DNA of 64,000 nucleotides, from positions 1 to 64,000 of the forward strand of contig NW_026570291.1 in NCBI RefSeq assembly GCF_019649055.1. Direction: 5' to 3'. Source of the DNA: Paramacrobiotus metropolitanus (lineage: Eukaryota > Tardigrada > Eutardigrada > Parachela > Macrobiotidae). Made by a program: the position numbers and the translations under genes. Shown one piece after another: positions 41,832-56,500 of this stretch; the first letter of the stretch is position 1; the number at the start of each line of letters is the position of its first letter. Under the pieces are notes generated by a model that was given only the letters and a program-made list of their open reading frames with translations, was not told the origin of the DNA and did no database searches.

Positions 41832-44043
41832 CGCCAGAACCGCTGCAACGACGCGGTGGATGTTACGCTATTACCGAGACGATGCGCCTCGAGGGGAAAA
41901 AAGGGGACCGGAAAGGAAAGTTGTTACCATGGGCCTCCATAGACATACATGGACAAGTTGTTCCCATGTGCATAAATGACACGACACCCCTCGGCCAGCG
42001 GCCTCGATGCGAACAAAAACAAAATTAATTAATCACCAAAAGCCGACGCCGATAAATTGGTTACGGATGTAGTCCTTCGTAAACTGGTTATCTACATCCG
42101 TAACCACGTATACACGATTGATAATGTAGCCAATGTTTGGGCGAACGGCTGGACCGATTTCGACGCGGCCAAGTGCGTTAGATTCATCTCAACAGCGCAA
42201 AAGTTCTTACGCTATTGCGCCATCGATACGCCCCAAGGAGAAAGTCGGGGCCCCCAAAAACAAACTGTTGCCATGGGCCCCCATAGACTAACATAAGCTA
42301 ATGCAGAACGACAGAGACAGACCGCGCTCTTCGCCATCGCTTCACTAATAATTCGTGGAAAACTGTGAAAAACGCTACAAAGTATTATAGGTTTTCTTAG
42401 ATTTCTATGGATTTTTGGTTTTTTTAGGTTTCTTAGTTTTCTTAGACTAACAATTTATGAAAAATTGTAGAATCGCAACAAAATAAACATAAAAATACGA
42501 TTTCTTAGCTTTTTTAGACTTCTTAGACTTCTGAGGTTTCTTAGCTTTCTTAGACTGCTTAGTTTTCTTAGGTTTTCTTAGGTTTCTTAGGTTTCTTAGG
42601 TTTCTTAGGTTTCCCAGGTTATCTCAGATTTCTTAAATTTACTTATTTTTTTTTGCGGTCGGATCATCTGATCCGAAGTGTGCACTGCGTAAGAATCGTC
42701 CGCCACAACTTTATGTACGGATGTAGATTCCGCAAACTGGTTATCTACATCCGTAACCACTTATACACGATTGATAAAGTAGCCAATGTTTGGGCGAACG
42801 GCTGAACCGATTTCGACGCGGCCAAGTGCGTTAAATTCGTCTCAACGGCGCGAATGTTCTACGCTATTGCGACATCGATACGCCCTAAAAGGAAGGAGTA
42901 GCCCCAAAAACAACCATTATAACCCCATAGACATAAATGGTAAATGCATTGTCTTTTCGCGGACCGTTCGGAAAACCAAGACAGACCGCGGCCTCGGCAT
43001 TGGCACGTTACAAAGTATTGAAAATTTAAGAAACATGTGCAAAATTAATCGCAGTCAATCCCACCAGCGTGATCGGTATACCTCGTATTCTTTCGTATAC
43101 GATATTTCTTAGGTTTCTTAGGTTTCTTAGGTTTCTTAGGTTTCTTAGGTTTCTTAGGTTTCTTAGGTTTTCTTAGGTTTCTTAGGTTTCTTAGGTTTTC
43201 TTAGGTTTTCTTAGGTATTCTCAGGTTTTCTTAGGTATTCTTAGGTATTCTTAGGTTTCTCAGGTTTCTTAAGTTTCTTAGATTTCTTGGGTTTCTTTGT
43301 TTTCTTAGGTTTCTTAGGCTTTCTTAGGGTTTCTCAAGTTTTCTTAGATTTTCTGTTTCATGGTTTTCGTAGTTTTCTTAGCGGCTGGGACCAATGCAAT
43401 CAACCGTTGCGAAGTGTGCATCGCGTAACAAACTTGCGCCGCAAAAGTTTGTGTACGGATGTAGATCCCGTAAACTGGTTATATGAATACTAAACATCTC
43501 TTGCAGGTGTTCGGCCTCTTTTCGTTGTCCCGAGTGATCTCAGCTCCCACTGAACCAATTTTCTTACTTTAAAATATTCTAGAATCTATTCAGGGCGGTG
43601 GGTGTTGTGCGGCTAATGACCTTTTGCTGTTGTGAAATTCCTAAGGACAGTGGTCACTCAAAAGCTTGTTACCATGGATGCCATAGGGTTAATATGAGCT
43701 GGTCTGTTACCACGGGCATGTTATACTTTACTTCATCGTGCATATTGTACAGATACTTATGTAAGTACTGCAATTGCACAAGAAACAACTTTGGCTTCGC
43801 CTCTGCGCTTCTTGTGGTTAACTGACGGAAAACCTGCATTAATAATTATTTCAGTCAGTTCATAATTTGATATAGTGTCCTTTTAGATTTTGATGAGATC
43901 TGAAATAAGTCGAAAACACATCACGCTTTTCTAGTATTTCACTTTGTCACTGTCGCACCTTGGGGCCCAGTGCCCTTTGCTGTAGCAACAGTTCGGTAAA
44001 TCTCTCACCTAAAGCAACCCAGTTCACTAAACAGTGCTGTACT

Positions 44044-44177
44044 GTTACCCTGCACTTGCCGAAATTTCGTACAGTGTGCGCAGTTAAATGCTCTAAGCCG
44101 TCTGTGTGAAACGTGATAGGAATCGTACAATGTACGCCTGGCTGCACTAGTGAAACTTTCGGCAAGTGCAGGGTAAC
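44044..44177. mobile_element. 134-bp MITE inside an A unit
   Basis: 21-bp perfect inverted ends beginning GTTACCCTGCACTTGCC (44,044-44,064 and 44,157-44,177). Related A units (for example near 46,105) lack it at the same site, so it is an insertion. ACAGT occurs on both sides as a possible target duplication. Confidence 0.8.
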
Positions 44178-46204
44178 ACAGTAATACTACGACCTACCAA
44201 AAATCCTAACTCACTTATTTTCAGTACGCAGTACCGAGTCGTAAGCCAATATTCATCCGTGCTCAGCTTGTTATATGAATACTAAACATCTCTTGCAGAC
44301 CTTCGGGCTCTCATGATTGTAACGCGTGATCTCCGCTTCTACTCAATCGATTTTTCTGCTTTAAATTGCAGAAGAATCCTCCCAGTGCGGGGAGTGTTCT
44401 TAGACCCTTGACCTTTCTCCTTCGCGATCGCGGTAGGCCCAGTGGTCACTTAAAAGCTTGTTACCATGGATGCCATAGGGCTAAGATGGGCAGCTCTCTT
44501 GCCACGGGCATGATAAATTTGAACAAGAAAAATTTTTGGCTTAGCCTCTGCGTTTCTTGTGCTCCCCTGGCTGAGTGAACACTTAACAAATCGCTTCACC
44601 CACTGGCCACTGATAAGCCACTACCGTAGCTTTTCAAATTCAGTAGAATTCAGTAGAAAAAGCAGAAGCTTAGCAGCTAAGCCATGAACCAAAAAACTTT
44701 ATGGGCAAAAGGTCAATACTCCACGATTCTGACCACAGCCATCTTGAATAAGTAGCTTTCTGGCCTTGCCATTCTGACTTTGCAACACAATCCAACACAT
44801 GAAGATACGACGTAATTTTAAAATTTAATAGTCGTAAGCCAATATTCATCCATGCTCATCTTGTTATCTACATCCGTAACCACGTATACACGATTGACAA
44901 TGTAGCCAGTGTTTGGGCGAACGGCTGAACCGATTTGGACGCGGCCAAGTGCGTGAAATTCGTCTCAACGGCGCGAATGTTCTTACGCTATTGCGCCATC
45001 GATACGCCCCAAAAGGGAAGGAGTAGCCCCAGAAAACAAATTGTTGCCATGGCCCCCCATAGACATACATGGTAAATACATTGTCTGTTTGCGGACCGTT
45101 CGGAAAAACCGAGACAGACCGCGGCCTTCGGCATCGGCACGTTACAAAGTATTGAAAATTTAAGAAACACAAGCAAAAATTAATCGCAGTCAATCCCACC
45201 AGCGTGATCGGTATACCTCGTATTCTTTCATTTACGATATTTCTTAGGTTTCTTAGGTTTCTTAGGTTTCTTAGATTTCTTAGGTTTCTTAGGTTTCTTA
45301 GGTTTCTTAGGTTTTCTTAGGTTTCTTAGGTTTCTTAGGTTTTCTTAGGTTTTCTTAGGTATTCTCAGGTTTCTTAGGTTTCTTAGGTTTCTTAGATTTC
45401 TTGGATTTCTTTGTTTTCTTTGTTTTCTTAGGATTCTTAGGCTTCCTTATGGTTTCTGAAGTTTTCTTAGATTTTCTCTTTCTTAGTTTTCGTAGTTTTC
45501 TTGGCGGCTGGGACAAATGCAATCAACCGTTGCGAAGTGTGCATTGCGTAACAAACGTGCGCCGCAAAAGTTGTGTACGGATGTAGATCCCGAAAACTGG
45601 TTATATGAATACTAAACATCTCTTGCAGAGGTTCGGCCTCTCTTCATTGTCCCGGGTGATCTCAGCTCCTGATAAACCGATTTTCATGCTTTAACATATT
45701 CTAGAATCCTTTCAGGGCGGTGGGTGTTGTGAGACTAATGACCTTTTACTATTTTAAGAATTCTCAGGCCGGTGGTCACTCAAAAGCTTGTTACCATGGT
45801 TGCCATAGGGCTAACATGAGCTGACCTGTTACCACGGGCACGTTATACTGCACTTGCACAAGAAACAGTTTGGCTTCGCCTGTTTTTCTTGTGGTTAACC
45901 GACGGAAACCGTGCTTATGTCAATCAATTCATAATTTGATATTGGATCTTTTTAGATTTTGATAAGATCTGAAATGAAGTCGAAAAGCACATTACCGTTT
46001 TCTAGTATTTCACTTGATTCACTGTCGCACCTTGCGGCCCAATGCACTGAGCTGTATCAACAGCTCGGTCAATCTTTCACATAATTATAGCAGCCCTGTT
46101 CACTAAACAGTAATACTACGACGTAATTCTACGACTTCGAGTAACAAAAAATCCTAACTCACTTATTTACGGTACCTAGTCGTAAGCCAATATTCATCCG
46201 TGCT

Positions 46205-47015
46205 CAGCTAGTTATATGAATACTATACATCTCTTGCAGGTTTTCTGCCTCTCCTCTTTGTTCGCTATGATCTCAGCTCCCACTCATCCAATTTTCTCGC
46301 TTTAAAATGTTCTGGAAACCGCTCGGTCTGGCGGGTGATCTAAGACTAATCATTGTTTGCTATATGCAAAACCTCAAGCCCAGTGGTCACTCGAAAGCTT
46401 GTTACCATGGAGGCCATAGGGCTAACATGGGCTAGTCTGTTACCACGATCACATTACACTGTACTTACTCAATCAGCTAAAACATGAAACAGCTTTGGCT
46501 GCGCCTCTGCGTTTCCTATGTTCCGTGGGCTGTCTGAACGACACTTCGTTGGCTACACTTCGTTGGCTACAGTTGCTATTACAGTTTCATGAGTTTAGCA
46601 GAATAAACAGAAAAACAGCGGCCGAGCCACAAAACGACACAAACTCTATCAACAAAGGTCATCAATCTAAGAACTGAACATTAGTAGATACTGGACTGAT
46701 AGACCCCGTTTGCTAAAGTAATAACCGACAATGACAGTAAGCGTCCACAGGTTGGCTAATCACTAAGCCAAACGATAAGAAAAGGAAAAATTTAGCTGAT
46801 ACAACCGCAGACCGCAAAGCATTCCCTGTCATTTGTTAAATCCGATAAACTGAACAAAATCTGTTTTCTTATACAAAAACCAACTGTTTTCAAACAAAAA
46901 AAATAATTGTTACTGCTTTCTCGAAAACGCTTCAACGTATGAATTTTAAACTAATTTATTTGCCCAGTCGTAAGCCAATATTCATCCGTGCTCATCTTGT
47001 TATCTACATCCGTAA
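46205..47015. repeat. Near-identical 0.8-kb segment, also at 54,458-55,266
   Basis: The A unit and the start of the next B unit match the second place almost base for base, much closer than other units match. This indicates a recent exchange or duplication within the array. Confidence 0.85.
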
Positions 47016-50000
47016 CCTCTTATACATGCTTAGCACATGTTCGCGATGATCGGGCAAACGGCTGGGCCGATTTCGACGCGGCCAAGTGCGTTAAATTCGT
47101 CTCAACGGCGAGAATGTTCTTACGCTACTGCGTAATCGATATGCCCCAAAAGTGAAGGAGTAGCCCCAAAAAACAAATTGTTGCCATGGGCCCCAATAGA
47201 CATATGTACATGGTAAATGCATTGTCTGTTCGCGGACAGTTCAGAAAAACCGAGGCAGACCGCGGCCTTCGGCATCGGCACGTTACAAAGTATTGAAAAT
47301 TTAAGAAACATGTGCAAAAATTAATCGCAGTCAATCCCACCAGCGTGATTGCTATACCTCGTATTCTGTCATTCTGTCATATACGATATTTCTTAGATAT
47401 CTTAGGTTTCTTAGGTTTCTTAGATTTCTTAGGCTTCTTAGGTTTCTTAGGAAGTCTTAGGTATTCTTAGGTTTCTCAGGCTTCTTAGGTTTTCTTAGGT
47501 TATTCTTAGGTTATTCTTTCTTACGTTTCGTAGATTTCTTAAATTTCTTAGATTTCTTAGGTTTCTTAGGTTTCTTTGATTCTTAGGTTTCTTAGGTTAT
47601 TCTTTCTTACGTTTTTAAGCTTTTTACAATTCTTACGCTTATAAAAGTTTTTGAGTACAGAAGATTGTTATGTTTCTTTAAATAAAAATTTTCGAAACTA
47701 ATGTACGCCACAACAATTCGTACGGATGTAGATCCCGTAAACTGGTTATATGAATACTAAACATCTCTTGCAGGTGTTCGGCCTCTCCTCATTGTCACGC
47801 ATGATCTCAGCTCCTGCTGAACCGTTTTTCTTGTTTTAAAATGTTCTAGAATCCTCTCATGGCGGTGGGTGTTTCGAGACTAATGGCTTTTTGCTGTTAT
47901 AAGAAACCAAAGGACAGTGGTCTCCCAAAAGCTTGTTACCATGGATGACATAGGGCTAACATGAGCTGGTCTGTTGCCAGGGGCACGTTATACTGCACTT
48001 GCACAAGAAACAGCTTTGGCCTATGCGTTTCTTGTGGCTAACTGACGGTAAACCTGGACTATTTCAAACAATTTTAATTTAATTTGTTTGATATGATATC
48101 TTTTCAGATTTTTATGTGACCGAAATGAAGTCAAAAAGCACATTATCGTTTTCTGGTATTTCACTTGGTCATTGGCGCACCTTGCGGCCAATGCACCGAA
48201 CTGTAGCAACAGTTCAGTCTCTCACCTCTAGCATCCCAGTTCACTAAACAGTAATGCTACGACTAACCAAAAATCCTAATTCACTTATTTACAGTACGTA
48301 GTCGTAAGCCAATATTCATCCGTGCTCAGCTTGTTATATGAATACTAAACATCTCTTGCAGACCTCTCCTGATTGTAACGCGTGATCTCCGCTTCTACTC
48401 AGTCGATTTTTCTGCTTCAAATTGCACAAGAATCCCCCCAGTGTGGGGAGTGTTCTTAGACTCTTGACCTTTCGCCATCGCGATCGCGGTAGGCCCACTG
48501 GTCACTTAAAAGCTTGTTACCATGGATGCCATAGGGCTAAGATGGGCAGCTCTGTTGCCACGGGCATGACAAATTTGAACAAGAAAAATTTTCGGCTTCG
48601 CCTCTGCGTTTCTTGTGCTCCCCTGGCTGAGTAAACACTTAACAAATTATTTCGCCTACTGATAAACCACTACAATAGCTTCTCAGATTCAGTAGAATTC
48701 AGCAGAATAAGCAGAAACTTAGCAGCCGAGCCACGAACCAAAACACTTTAGGGCAGAAGGTCAATACTCCACGATTCTCACCGCCGGCAACCATCCTGAA
48801 TAAGTAGCTGTCTGGCTTTGCCATTCTGACTTTGCAACACAATCCAACACATGAAGATACGACGTAATTTTAATAAATAGTCGTAAGCCAATATTCATCC
48901 ATGCTCATCTTGTTATATGAATACTATACATCTCTTGCAGGTTTTCTGCCTCTCCTCTTTGTTCGCTATGATCTCAGCTCCCACTCATCCAATTTTCTCG
49001 CTTTAAAATGTTCTGGACACCGCTCGGTCTGGCGGGTGATCTAAGACTAATCGTTGTTTGCTATATGCAAAACCTCAAGCCCAGTGGTCACTCGAAAGCT
49101 TGTTACCATGGAGGCCATAGAGCTAACATGGGCTAGTCTGTTAGCACGGTCACATTACACTGTACTCAATCAGCTCAAATAGCTCTTACTCAATCAGCTC
49201 AAACATGAAACAGCTTTGGCTGCGCCTCTGCGTTTCCTATGTTCCGTGGGCTGACTGAACGACACTTCGTTGGCTACACTTCGTTGGCTACAGTTGCTAT
49301 TACAGTTTCGCGAGTTTAGCAGAATAAACAGAAAAACAGCAGCCGAGCCACAAAACGACAAACTCTATCAACAAAGGTCAACAATCTAAGAACTGAACAT
49401 TAGTAGATACTGGACTGATAGACCCCGTTTGCTTAAGTAATACCCGACAATGACAGCAGGCGTCCACAGGTTGGCTAATCACTAAGCCAAACGATAAGAA
49501 AAGAAAAAATTCAGCTGATACAACCGCAGCTAGTTGACCGCAAAGCATTCCCTGTCCTTTGTTAAATCCGATAAACTGAACAAAATCTGTTTTCTTATAC
49601 AAAAACCAACTGTTTTCAAACAAAAAATAATAATTGTTATTGCTTTCTCGAAAACGCTGCAACGTATGAATTTTAAACTAATTTATTTGCCCAGTCGTAA
49701 GCCAATATTCATCCGTGCTCATCTTGTTATCTACATCCGTAACCACGTATACACGATTGATAATGTCGCTAATGTTTGGGCGAACGGCTGAACCGATTTC
49801 GACGCGGCCAAGTGCGTTAAATTCGTCTCAACGGCGCGAATGTTCTTACGCTATTGCGGCATCGATACGCTCCAAAAGGGAAGGAGTAGCCCCAAAAAAC
49901 AAATTGTTGCTATGGGCCCCCATAGACATACGTGGTAAATGCATTGTCTGTTCGCGGACCGTTCGGAAAAACCGAGACAGACCGCGGCCTTCGGCATCGG

Positions 50001-50344
50001 CACGTTACAAAGTATTGAAAATTTAAGAAACATGTGCAAAAATTATTCGCAGTCAATCCCACCAGCGTGATCGGTACATCCTCGTATTCTTTGATATACG
50101 ATATTTCTTAGATATCTTAGGTTTCTTAGGTTTCTTAGGCTTCTTAGGTTTCTTAAGTTTCTTAGGTTTTCTTAGGTTTCGTAGGTTTCTTAGGTATTCT
50201 TAGGTTTCTCAGGTTTCTTAGGCTTTCTTAGGGTTTCTCAAGTTTTCTTAGATTTTCTCTTTCTTAGATTTCGTAGTTTTCTTAACGGCTGGGACCAATG
50301 CGATCAACCGTCGCGAAGTGTCCATTCCGTAACGAACGTGCGCC

Positions 50345-51190
50345 GCAAAAGTTTGTGTACGGATGTAGATCCCGTAAACTGGTTATATGAATACTATACA
50401 TCTCTTGCAGGTTTTCTGCCTCTCCTCTTTGTTCGCTATGATCTCAGCTCCCACTCATCCGATTTTCTCGCTTTAAAATGTTTTGGGAACCGCTCGATCT
50501 GGCGGGTAATCTACGACTAATCGTTGTTTGCTACATGCACAACCTCAAGCCCAGTGGTCACTCGAAAGCTTGTTACCATGGAGGCCATAGGGCTAACATG
50601 GGCTAGTCTGTTACCACGGTCACATTACACTGTACTGAGTGTACTTACTCAATTAGCTCAAACATAAAACAGCTTTGGCTGCGGCTCTGCGGTTCCTGTG
50701 TTCCATGGCCTGACTGAATGACACTTCGTTGGCTACAGTTGCTATTACAGTTTCGCAAGTTTAGCAGAATATACAGAAAAACAGCAGCCGAGCCACAAAA
50801 CGACACAAACCCTTTCAACAAAGGTTAACAATCTAAGAACTGAACACTAGTAGATACTGGACTGATAGACTCCGTTTGCAAAAGTAATAACCGACAATGA
50901 CAGCAAGCGTCCACAGGTTAGCTAATCACTAAGCCAAAAGACAGGAAAAGGAAAAATTCAGCTGATACAACCGCAAGTTGACCGCAGAGCATTCCCTGTC
51001 ATTCGTTAAATCCGATAAACTGAACAAAATCTGCTTTCTTATACAAAAACCAACTGTTTTCAAACAAAAAAAATAACTGTTACTGCTTGCTCGAATACGC
51101 TGCAACGTATGAATTTCAAACTACTTTATTTGCCCAGTCGTAAGCCAATATTCATCCGTGCTCAGCTTGTTAACTACATCCGTAACAGCC
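50345..51190. repeat. Recent copy of 34,370-35,210
   Basis: Nearly identical to the A unit of both segmental copies (34,405 and 39,441), so this unit type has spread to a third place about 11 kb away. Confidence 0.85.
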
Positions 51191-52852
51191 ATGACGGCCT
51201 TTGCTAAGAAAATTATGTTTGGACGAACGGGTAAGCCGATTTTGACGCGGTAAAGTGCGCCAGAATCGTCGCAACGAAGCGGGTGATGTTGCGCTATTGC
51301 CGACCCGATGCGCTTCAAGGGGGGAGCACGGCCCTCAAAAAACAATTTGTTGCCATGGGCCTGCAAGTCTCGCCTTCCGACCTCGCTCCAAACCGGTTAA
51401 CATAAAGTATAGGCACACGGGTTGCATCAGCATTATTTGCACGGCAGATCGGCCCTCTCGGCCTCGGCTCGAAAAATATTAGGAAAAATACCTCAGAACT
51501 GTACCGTAACAACCGTGACGTTCAAACCTAAAAAAGCAATGTTTGGCTGAACGGGTAGGCAGATTTTGACGCGGTCAAAAATGGCAGAATCGCCGCAACG
51601 ACGTTATGTTTGTTATATTTTCTTACGTTTTCTTTCCACAATATTTTCGAAACAAATGCACCCCAAAACTGGGTACGGATGTAGTCCTCCGTAAACTGGT
51701 TATCTACATCCGTAACCTCTTATACATGCTAAGCAGACGACCACGATGATCGGGCGAACGGATGGTCCGGTTTTGACGCGGTAACGTGCGCCGGAATCGT
51801 CGCAACGTTGCGAGTGACATAGGGACACTGCGAATATTGTGCGCCTCAAGAGGGCAAAACAGCCCCCAAAAAACGACTTGTTGCTATGGGCCACCATAGA
51901 CATACATGAGCTAACGCAGAGCGACAAAGACAAATCGCGCCTTTCGGCCTCGCTTTGCTAACAATTCATGCAACAATTGTAAATGCGCAACAAAATACCA
52001 TTATGAGCCTGGCGTTTCAAAATACCTAATCCTCTTAGGTTCTGTTTACTAAGCTTTCTTAGATGTCTTCGAATTCCTTGATTGCTTGGGTTTCTTAGGT
52101 TTCTTAGGTTTCTTAGGTTTCTTAGGTTTCTTAGGTTTCTTAGGTTTCTTAGGTTTCTTAGGTTTCTTAGATTTCTTAGGTTTCTTAGGTTTCTTTGGTT
52201 CTTAGGCTTATTAGGTCTCTTAGGTTCCTTATGTTTCTGAGGATTCTTAGAGTTTCTTAGGTTTCCTCAGATTTAATATATTTTCAGTTTTCTTGAGCGG
52301 CCGGAATTAAGCTGGGGCGAAAGTTCGAAACTAATATGCGGCACGAAAGTCATGTACGGATGTAGATCCCGTAAACTGGTTATATGAATACTATACATCT
52401 CTTGCAGGTTTTCTGCCTCTCCTCTTTGTTCGCTATGATCTCAGCTCCCACTTATCCAATTTTCTCGCTTTAAAATGTTCTGGAAACCGCTCGGCCTGGT
52501 GGGTGATCTAAGACTAATCGTTGTTTGCTATATGCAGAACCTCAAGCCCAGTGGTCACTTGAAAGCTTGTTACCATGGATGCCATAGGGCTAACATGGGC
52601 TAGTCTGTTACCACGGTCACAGTACACAGTATGTAGTATGTACTCAATTAGCACAAACATGAAACAGCTTTGGCTTCGCCTCTGCGTTTCTTGCAGTATT
52701 TCACTTGATCACTGTGACACTGTCGCACCTTGCGGCCCAATGCACTGAGCTGTATCAACAGTTCGGTCAATCTCGCAGCCCAGTTCACAATACTACGACC
52801 AAGGTGGATAGTAACTATCCGGTCACAGTCGCATCACAATTAACTGTTAATT

Positions 52853-52895
52853 GCCAGTCGCATCACAATTAACTGTTAATTGTGATGCGACTGGC
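52853..52895. repeat. 43-bp perfect palindrome
   Basis: Two 21-bp arms around a single T, starting GCCAGTCGCATCACAATT. A direct copy of one arm and the centre precedes it at 52,826-52,852. It lies at the left edge of an inverted-repeat element. Confidence 0.9.
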
Positions 52896-53507
52896 TAAAA
52901 CTTGCTGCATGAAAATTCAGTACTTTTCGGCATGTTTGCGTCAAAGGCATCAAGTTGTAATTATTAAGAGCCCAAACGTATGGCACGGCCTACAGCCTCA
53001 ACCGCTCCGAATTCTTCAAAACGGATTGCACATTCTCTTATTAGTTTTTCATTCTCTCCATGCTCGTTAGCGATTTGATTTGAAAATATGATTTTTGCAT
53101 AAGTCGATTTATGAATATGAGTGAGCCTCATATAAGTCGTTGCAGCAGTCGGAGTGAGTGAAACTGCAGGGCGCAGACAGACTGCCGCTAGCCCGCTGCC
53201 TGCCTGGCCTCTATGTATACATGTCCGATTCAAACCACTTTCATACTACTGTACTCGACTCAGATGTTTTTTGGAATTTCAAAAAACAAATTGCAGATTC
53301 AGAATCAGCGAAAAATTTTACTGTGACTTTCAGTGTGCGAAAAGTTTATAGCCCTTATGGATCGTCCGCAAATCACTGCCATACGTTTACAACTTCATGG
53401 CCGTTTCGGCCAATTGTATTTCTTTTGTCTTTCAAGAAACTTTAACGAGGTGTGACGGCAAAAAAAGTACTGAATTTTGCCACGTTTAGTCACATCACCA
53501 GTACACA
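52883..53507. mobile_element. Inverted-repeat element remnant between array units
   Basis: AAAATTCAGTACTTTT near 52,912 and its inverse AAAGTACTGAATTTT near 53,466 face each other. Looser similarity (GTGATG.GACT..) extends both ends outwards. Short frames inside overlap on both strands and show no domain. The array resumes after it with an A-type end at about 53,580. Confidence 0.6.
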
Positions 53508-56500
53508 CCTATTCACTTTGTTCCGACGTAATTCTGCGACAACTAGCAACAACAAATCCTAACTCACTTATTAACAGTACCTAGTCGTAAGCCAATATTC
53601 ATCCGTGCTCAGCTTGTTATATGAATACTGTACATCTCTTGCAGGTTTTCGGCCTCTCCTCTTTGTTACCTATGTTCTTAGCTTCGATTTAATCTTAAAT
53701 TAAATCTTAAATTTAAAGCTGAGCCGATTTTGCAGCTTTAAATTTTCACTGAATCCTTTCAAAACGTAGAGTAAAACAGAGCTAGTGGTTTTTTGACTCT
53801 CACAAGTAGGGTAAGCCCAGTGGTCACTAAAAGGCTTGTTGCCATGGATGCCATAGGGCTAACATGCGCTTGTCTGTCACCACGGGCAAATTTGGGTTTA
53901 ACAAGAAACAGCTTCGGCTTCGCCTCTGCGTTTCTTGTGGACTACATACCGAGTGAACGAATGATTCGGTTAGTTATAGAATAAAATGAAAACTAGCAGC
54001 CGAGGAAAAAACGAAACAAACTTTAAGGGCGAAAGGTCAACATTTGAAGAACCAGGCATCAGGTATTGGCCTGATCAACCTCAGCTCATAAAAAAGTGCA
54101 AACTGCTAACGTAATATATAATGCCAGTAAACGTCCGCTTGTTGACTGGTCACCAATCTAAATGCAGAAACAGGAAAAACTTCAGCTGATACAAACGCTA
54201 GTTGACCGCAGAGCATACCCTGTCACCAGTTATACCTAATAAACCGAAGGCGATCTGTTGTCTTATAATCGTAATAAAACTAACTGGCTTCAAACAAATT
54301 CATAACTGCTATTAAAAAATTAGCTACTGCTTCCTCGAATACAGGAATAACTGCTAACTATGAAATCATAACTACTGTCTCCTCGAACACAATGCAACTT
54401 TTGAATTTTAAACTAGTGTATTTGCCCAGTCGTAAGCCAATATTCATCCGTGCTCATCTTGTTATATGAATACTATACATCTCTTGCAGGTTTTCTGCCT
54501 CTCCTCTTTGTTCGCTATGATCTCAGCTCCCACTCATCCAATTTTCTCGCTTTAAAATGTTCTGGAAACCGCTCGGTCTGGCGGGTGATCTAAGACTAAT
54601 CATTGTTTGCTATATGCAAAACCTCAAGCCCAGTGGTCACTCGAAAGCTTGTTACCATGGAGGCCATAGGGCTAACATGGGCTAGTCTGTTACCACGATC
54701 ACATTACACTGTACTTACTCAATCAGCTAAAACATGAAACAGCTTTGGCTGCGCCTCTGCGTTTCCTATGTTCCGTGGGCTGTCTGAACGACACTTCGTT
54801 GGCTACACTTCGTTGGCTACAGTTGCTATTACAGTTTCGCGAGTTTAGCAGAATAAACAGAAAAACAGCGGCCGAGCCACAAAACGACACAAACTCTATC
54901 AACAAAGGTCATCAATCTAAGAACTGAACATTAGTAGATACTGGACTGATAGACCCCGTTTGCTAAAGTAATAACCGACAATGACAGCAAGCGTCCACAG
55001 GTTGGCTAATCACTAAGCCAAACGATAAGAAAAGGAAAAATTTAGCTGATACAACCGCAGACCGCAAAGCATTCCCTGTCATTTGTTAAATCCGATAAAC
55101 TGAACAAAATCTGTTTTCTTATACAAAAACCAACTGTTTTCAAACAAAAAAAATAATTGTTACTGCTTTCTCGAAAACGCTTCAACGTATGAATTTTAAA
55201 CTAATTTATTTGCCCAGTCGTAAGCCAATATTCATCCGTGCTCATCTTGTTATCTACATCCCTAACCTTTTATACATGCTTAGCACATGTTCGCGATGAT
55301 CGGGCGAATGGCTGAACCGATTTCGACGCGGCCAAGTGCGTTAAATTCGTCTCAACGGCGCGAATGTTCTTACGCTATTGCGCCATCGATACGCCCCAAA
55401 AGGGAAGGAGTAGCCCCAAAAAACAAATTGTTGCCATGGGCCCCCATAGATATACATGGTAAATACATTGTCTGTTTGCGGACCGTTCGGAAAAACCGAG
55501 ACAGACCGCGGTCTTCGGCATCGGCACGTTACAAAGTATTGAAAATTTAAGAAACATATGCAAAAATTAATCGCAGTCAATCCCACCAGCGTGATCGGTA
55601 TACCTCGTATTCTTTCATGTACGATATTTCTTAGATATCTTAGGTTTCTTAGGTTTTCTTAGGTATTCTCAGGTTTCTTAGGTGTTTTTAGGTATTCTTA
55701 GGGTTTCTCAAGTTTTCTTAGATTTTCTCTTTCCTAAATTTCGTAGTTTTCTTAGCGGCTGAGACCAATGCGATCAACCGTTGCGAAGTGTGCATTTCGT
55801 CACAAACTTGTGCCGCAAAAGTTTGTGTACGGATGTAGATCCCGTAAACTGGTTATATGAATACTAAACATCTCTTGCAGACCTTCGGCCTCTCCTGATT
55901 GTAACGCATGATCTCACGCTTCTACTCAATCGATTTTTCTGCTTCAAATTGCACAAGAATCCTCCCAGTGCGGGGAGTGTTCTTAGACTACTGACCTTTC
56001 GCCATCGCGATAGCGGTAGGCCCAGTGGTCACTGAAGATCTTGTTACCATGGATGCCATAGGGCTAAGATGGGCAGCTCTGTTGCCACGGGCATGATAAA
56101 TTTGAAGAAGAAAAATTTTTGGCTTCGCCTCTGCGTTTCTTGTGCTCCCCTGGCTGAGTGAACACTTAACTAATCACTTCGCCCACTGATAAGCCACCAC
56201 AATAAGATTCAGTAGAATTCAGTAGAATAAGCAGAAACTTAGCAGCTGAGCCATGAACCAAAAAAAACTTTAGGGGCAAAATGGCAATACGATCCTTCAC
56301 GATTCTCACCGCAGGCAACCATCCTGAATAAGTAGCTGTCTGTGTCTGCCATTATGACTTTGCACCGCAATCCAACACATGAAGATACGACGTAATTTTA
56401 AATAGTCGTAAGCCACTATTCATCCGTGCTCAGCTTGTTATATGAATACTAAACATCTCTAGCAGGTGTTCGGCCTCTCTTCATTGTCCCGGGTGATCTC

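Noticed and set aside
42390-42640. TTTCTTAGG arrays as telomere repeats
   Set aside because: They are degenerate, internal to units and occur in both orientations; no animal telomere repeat that I know matches.
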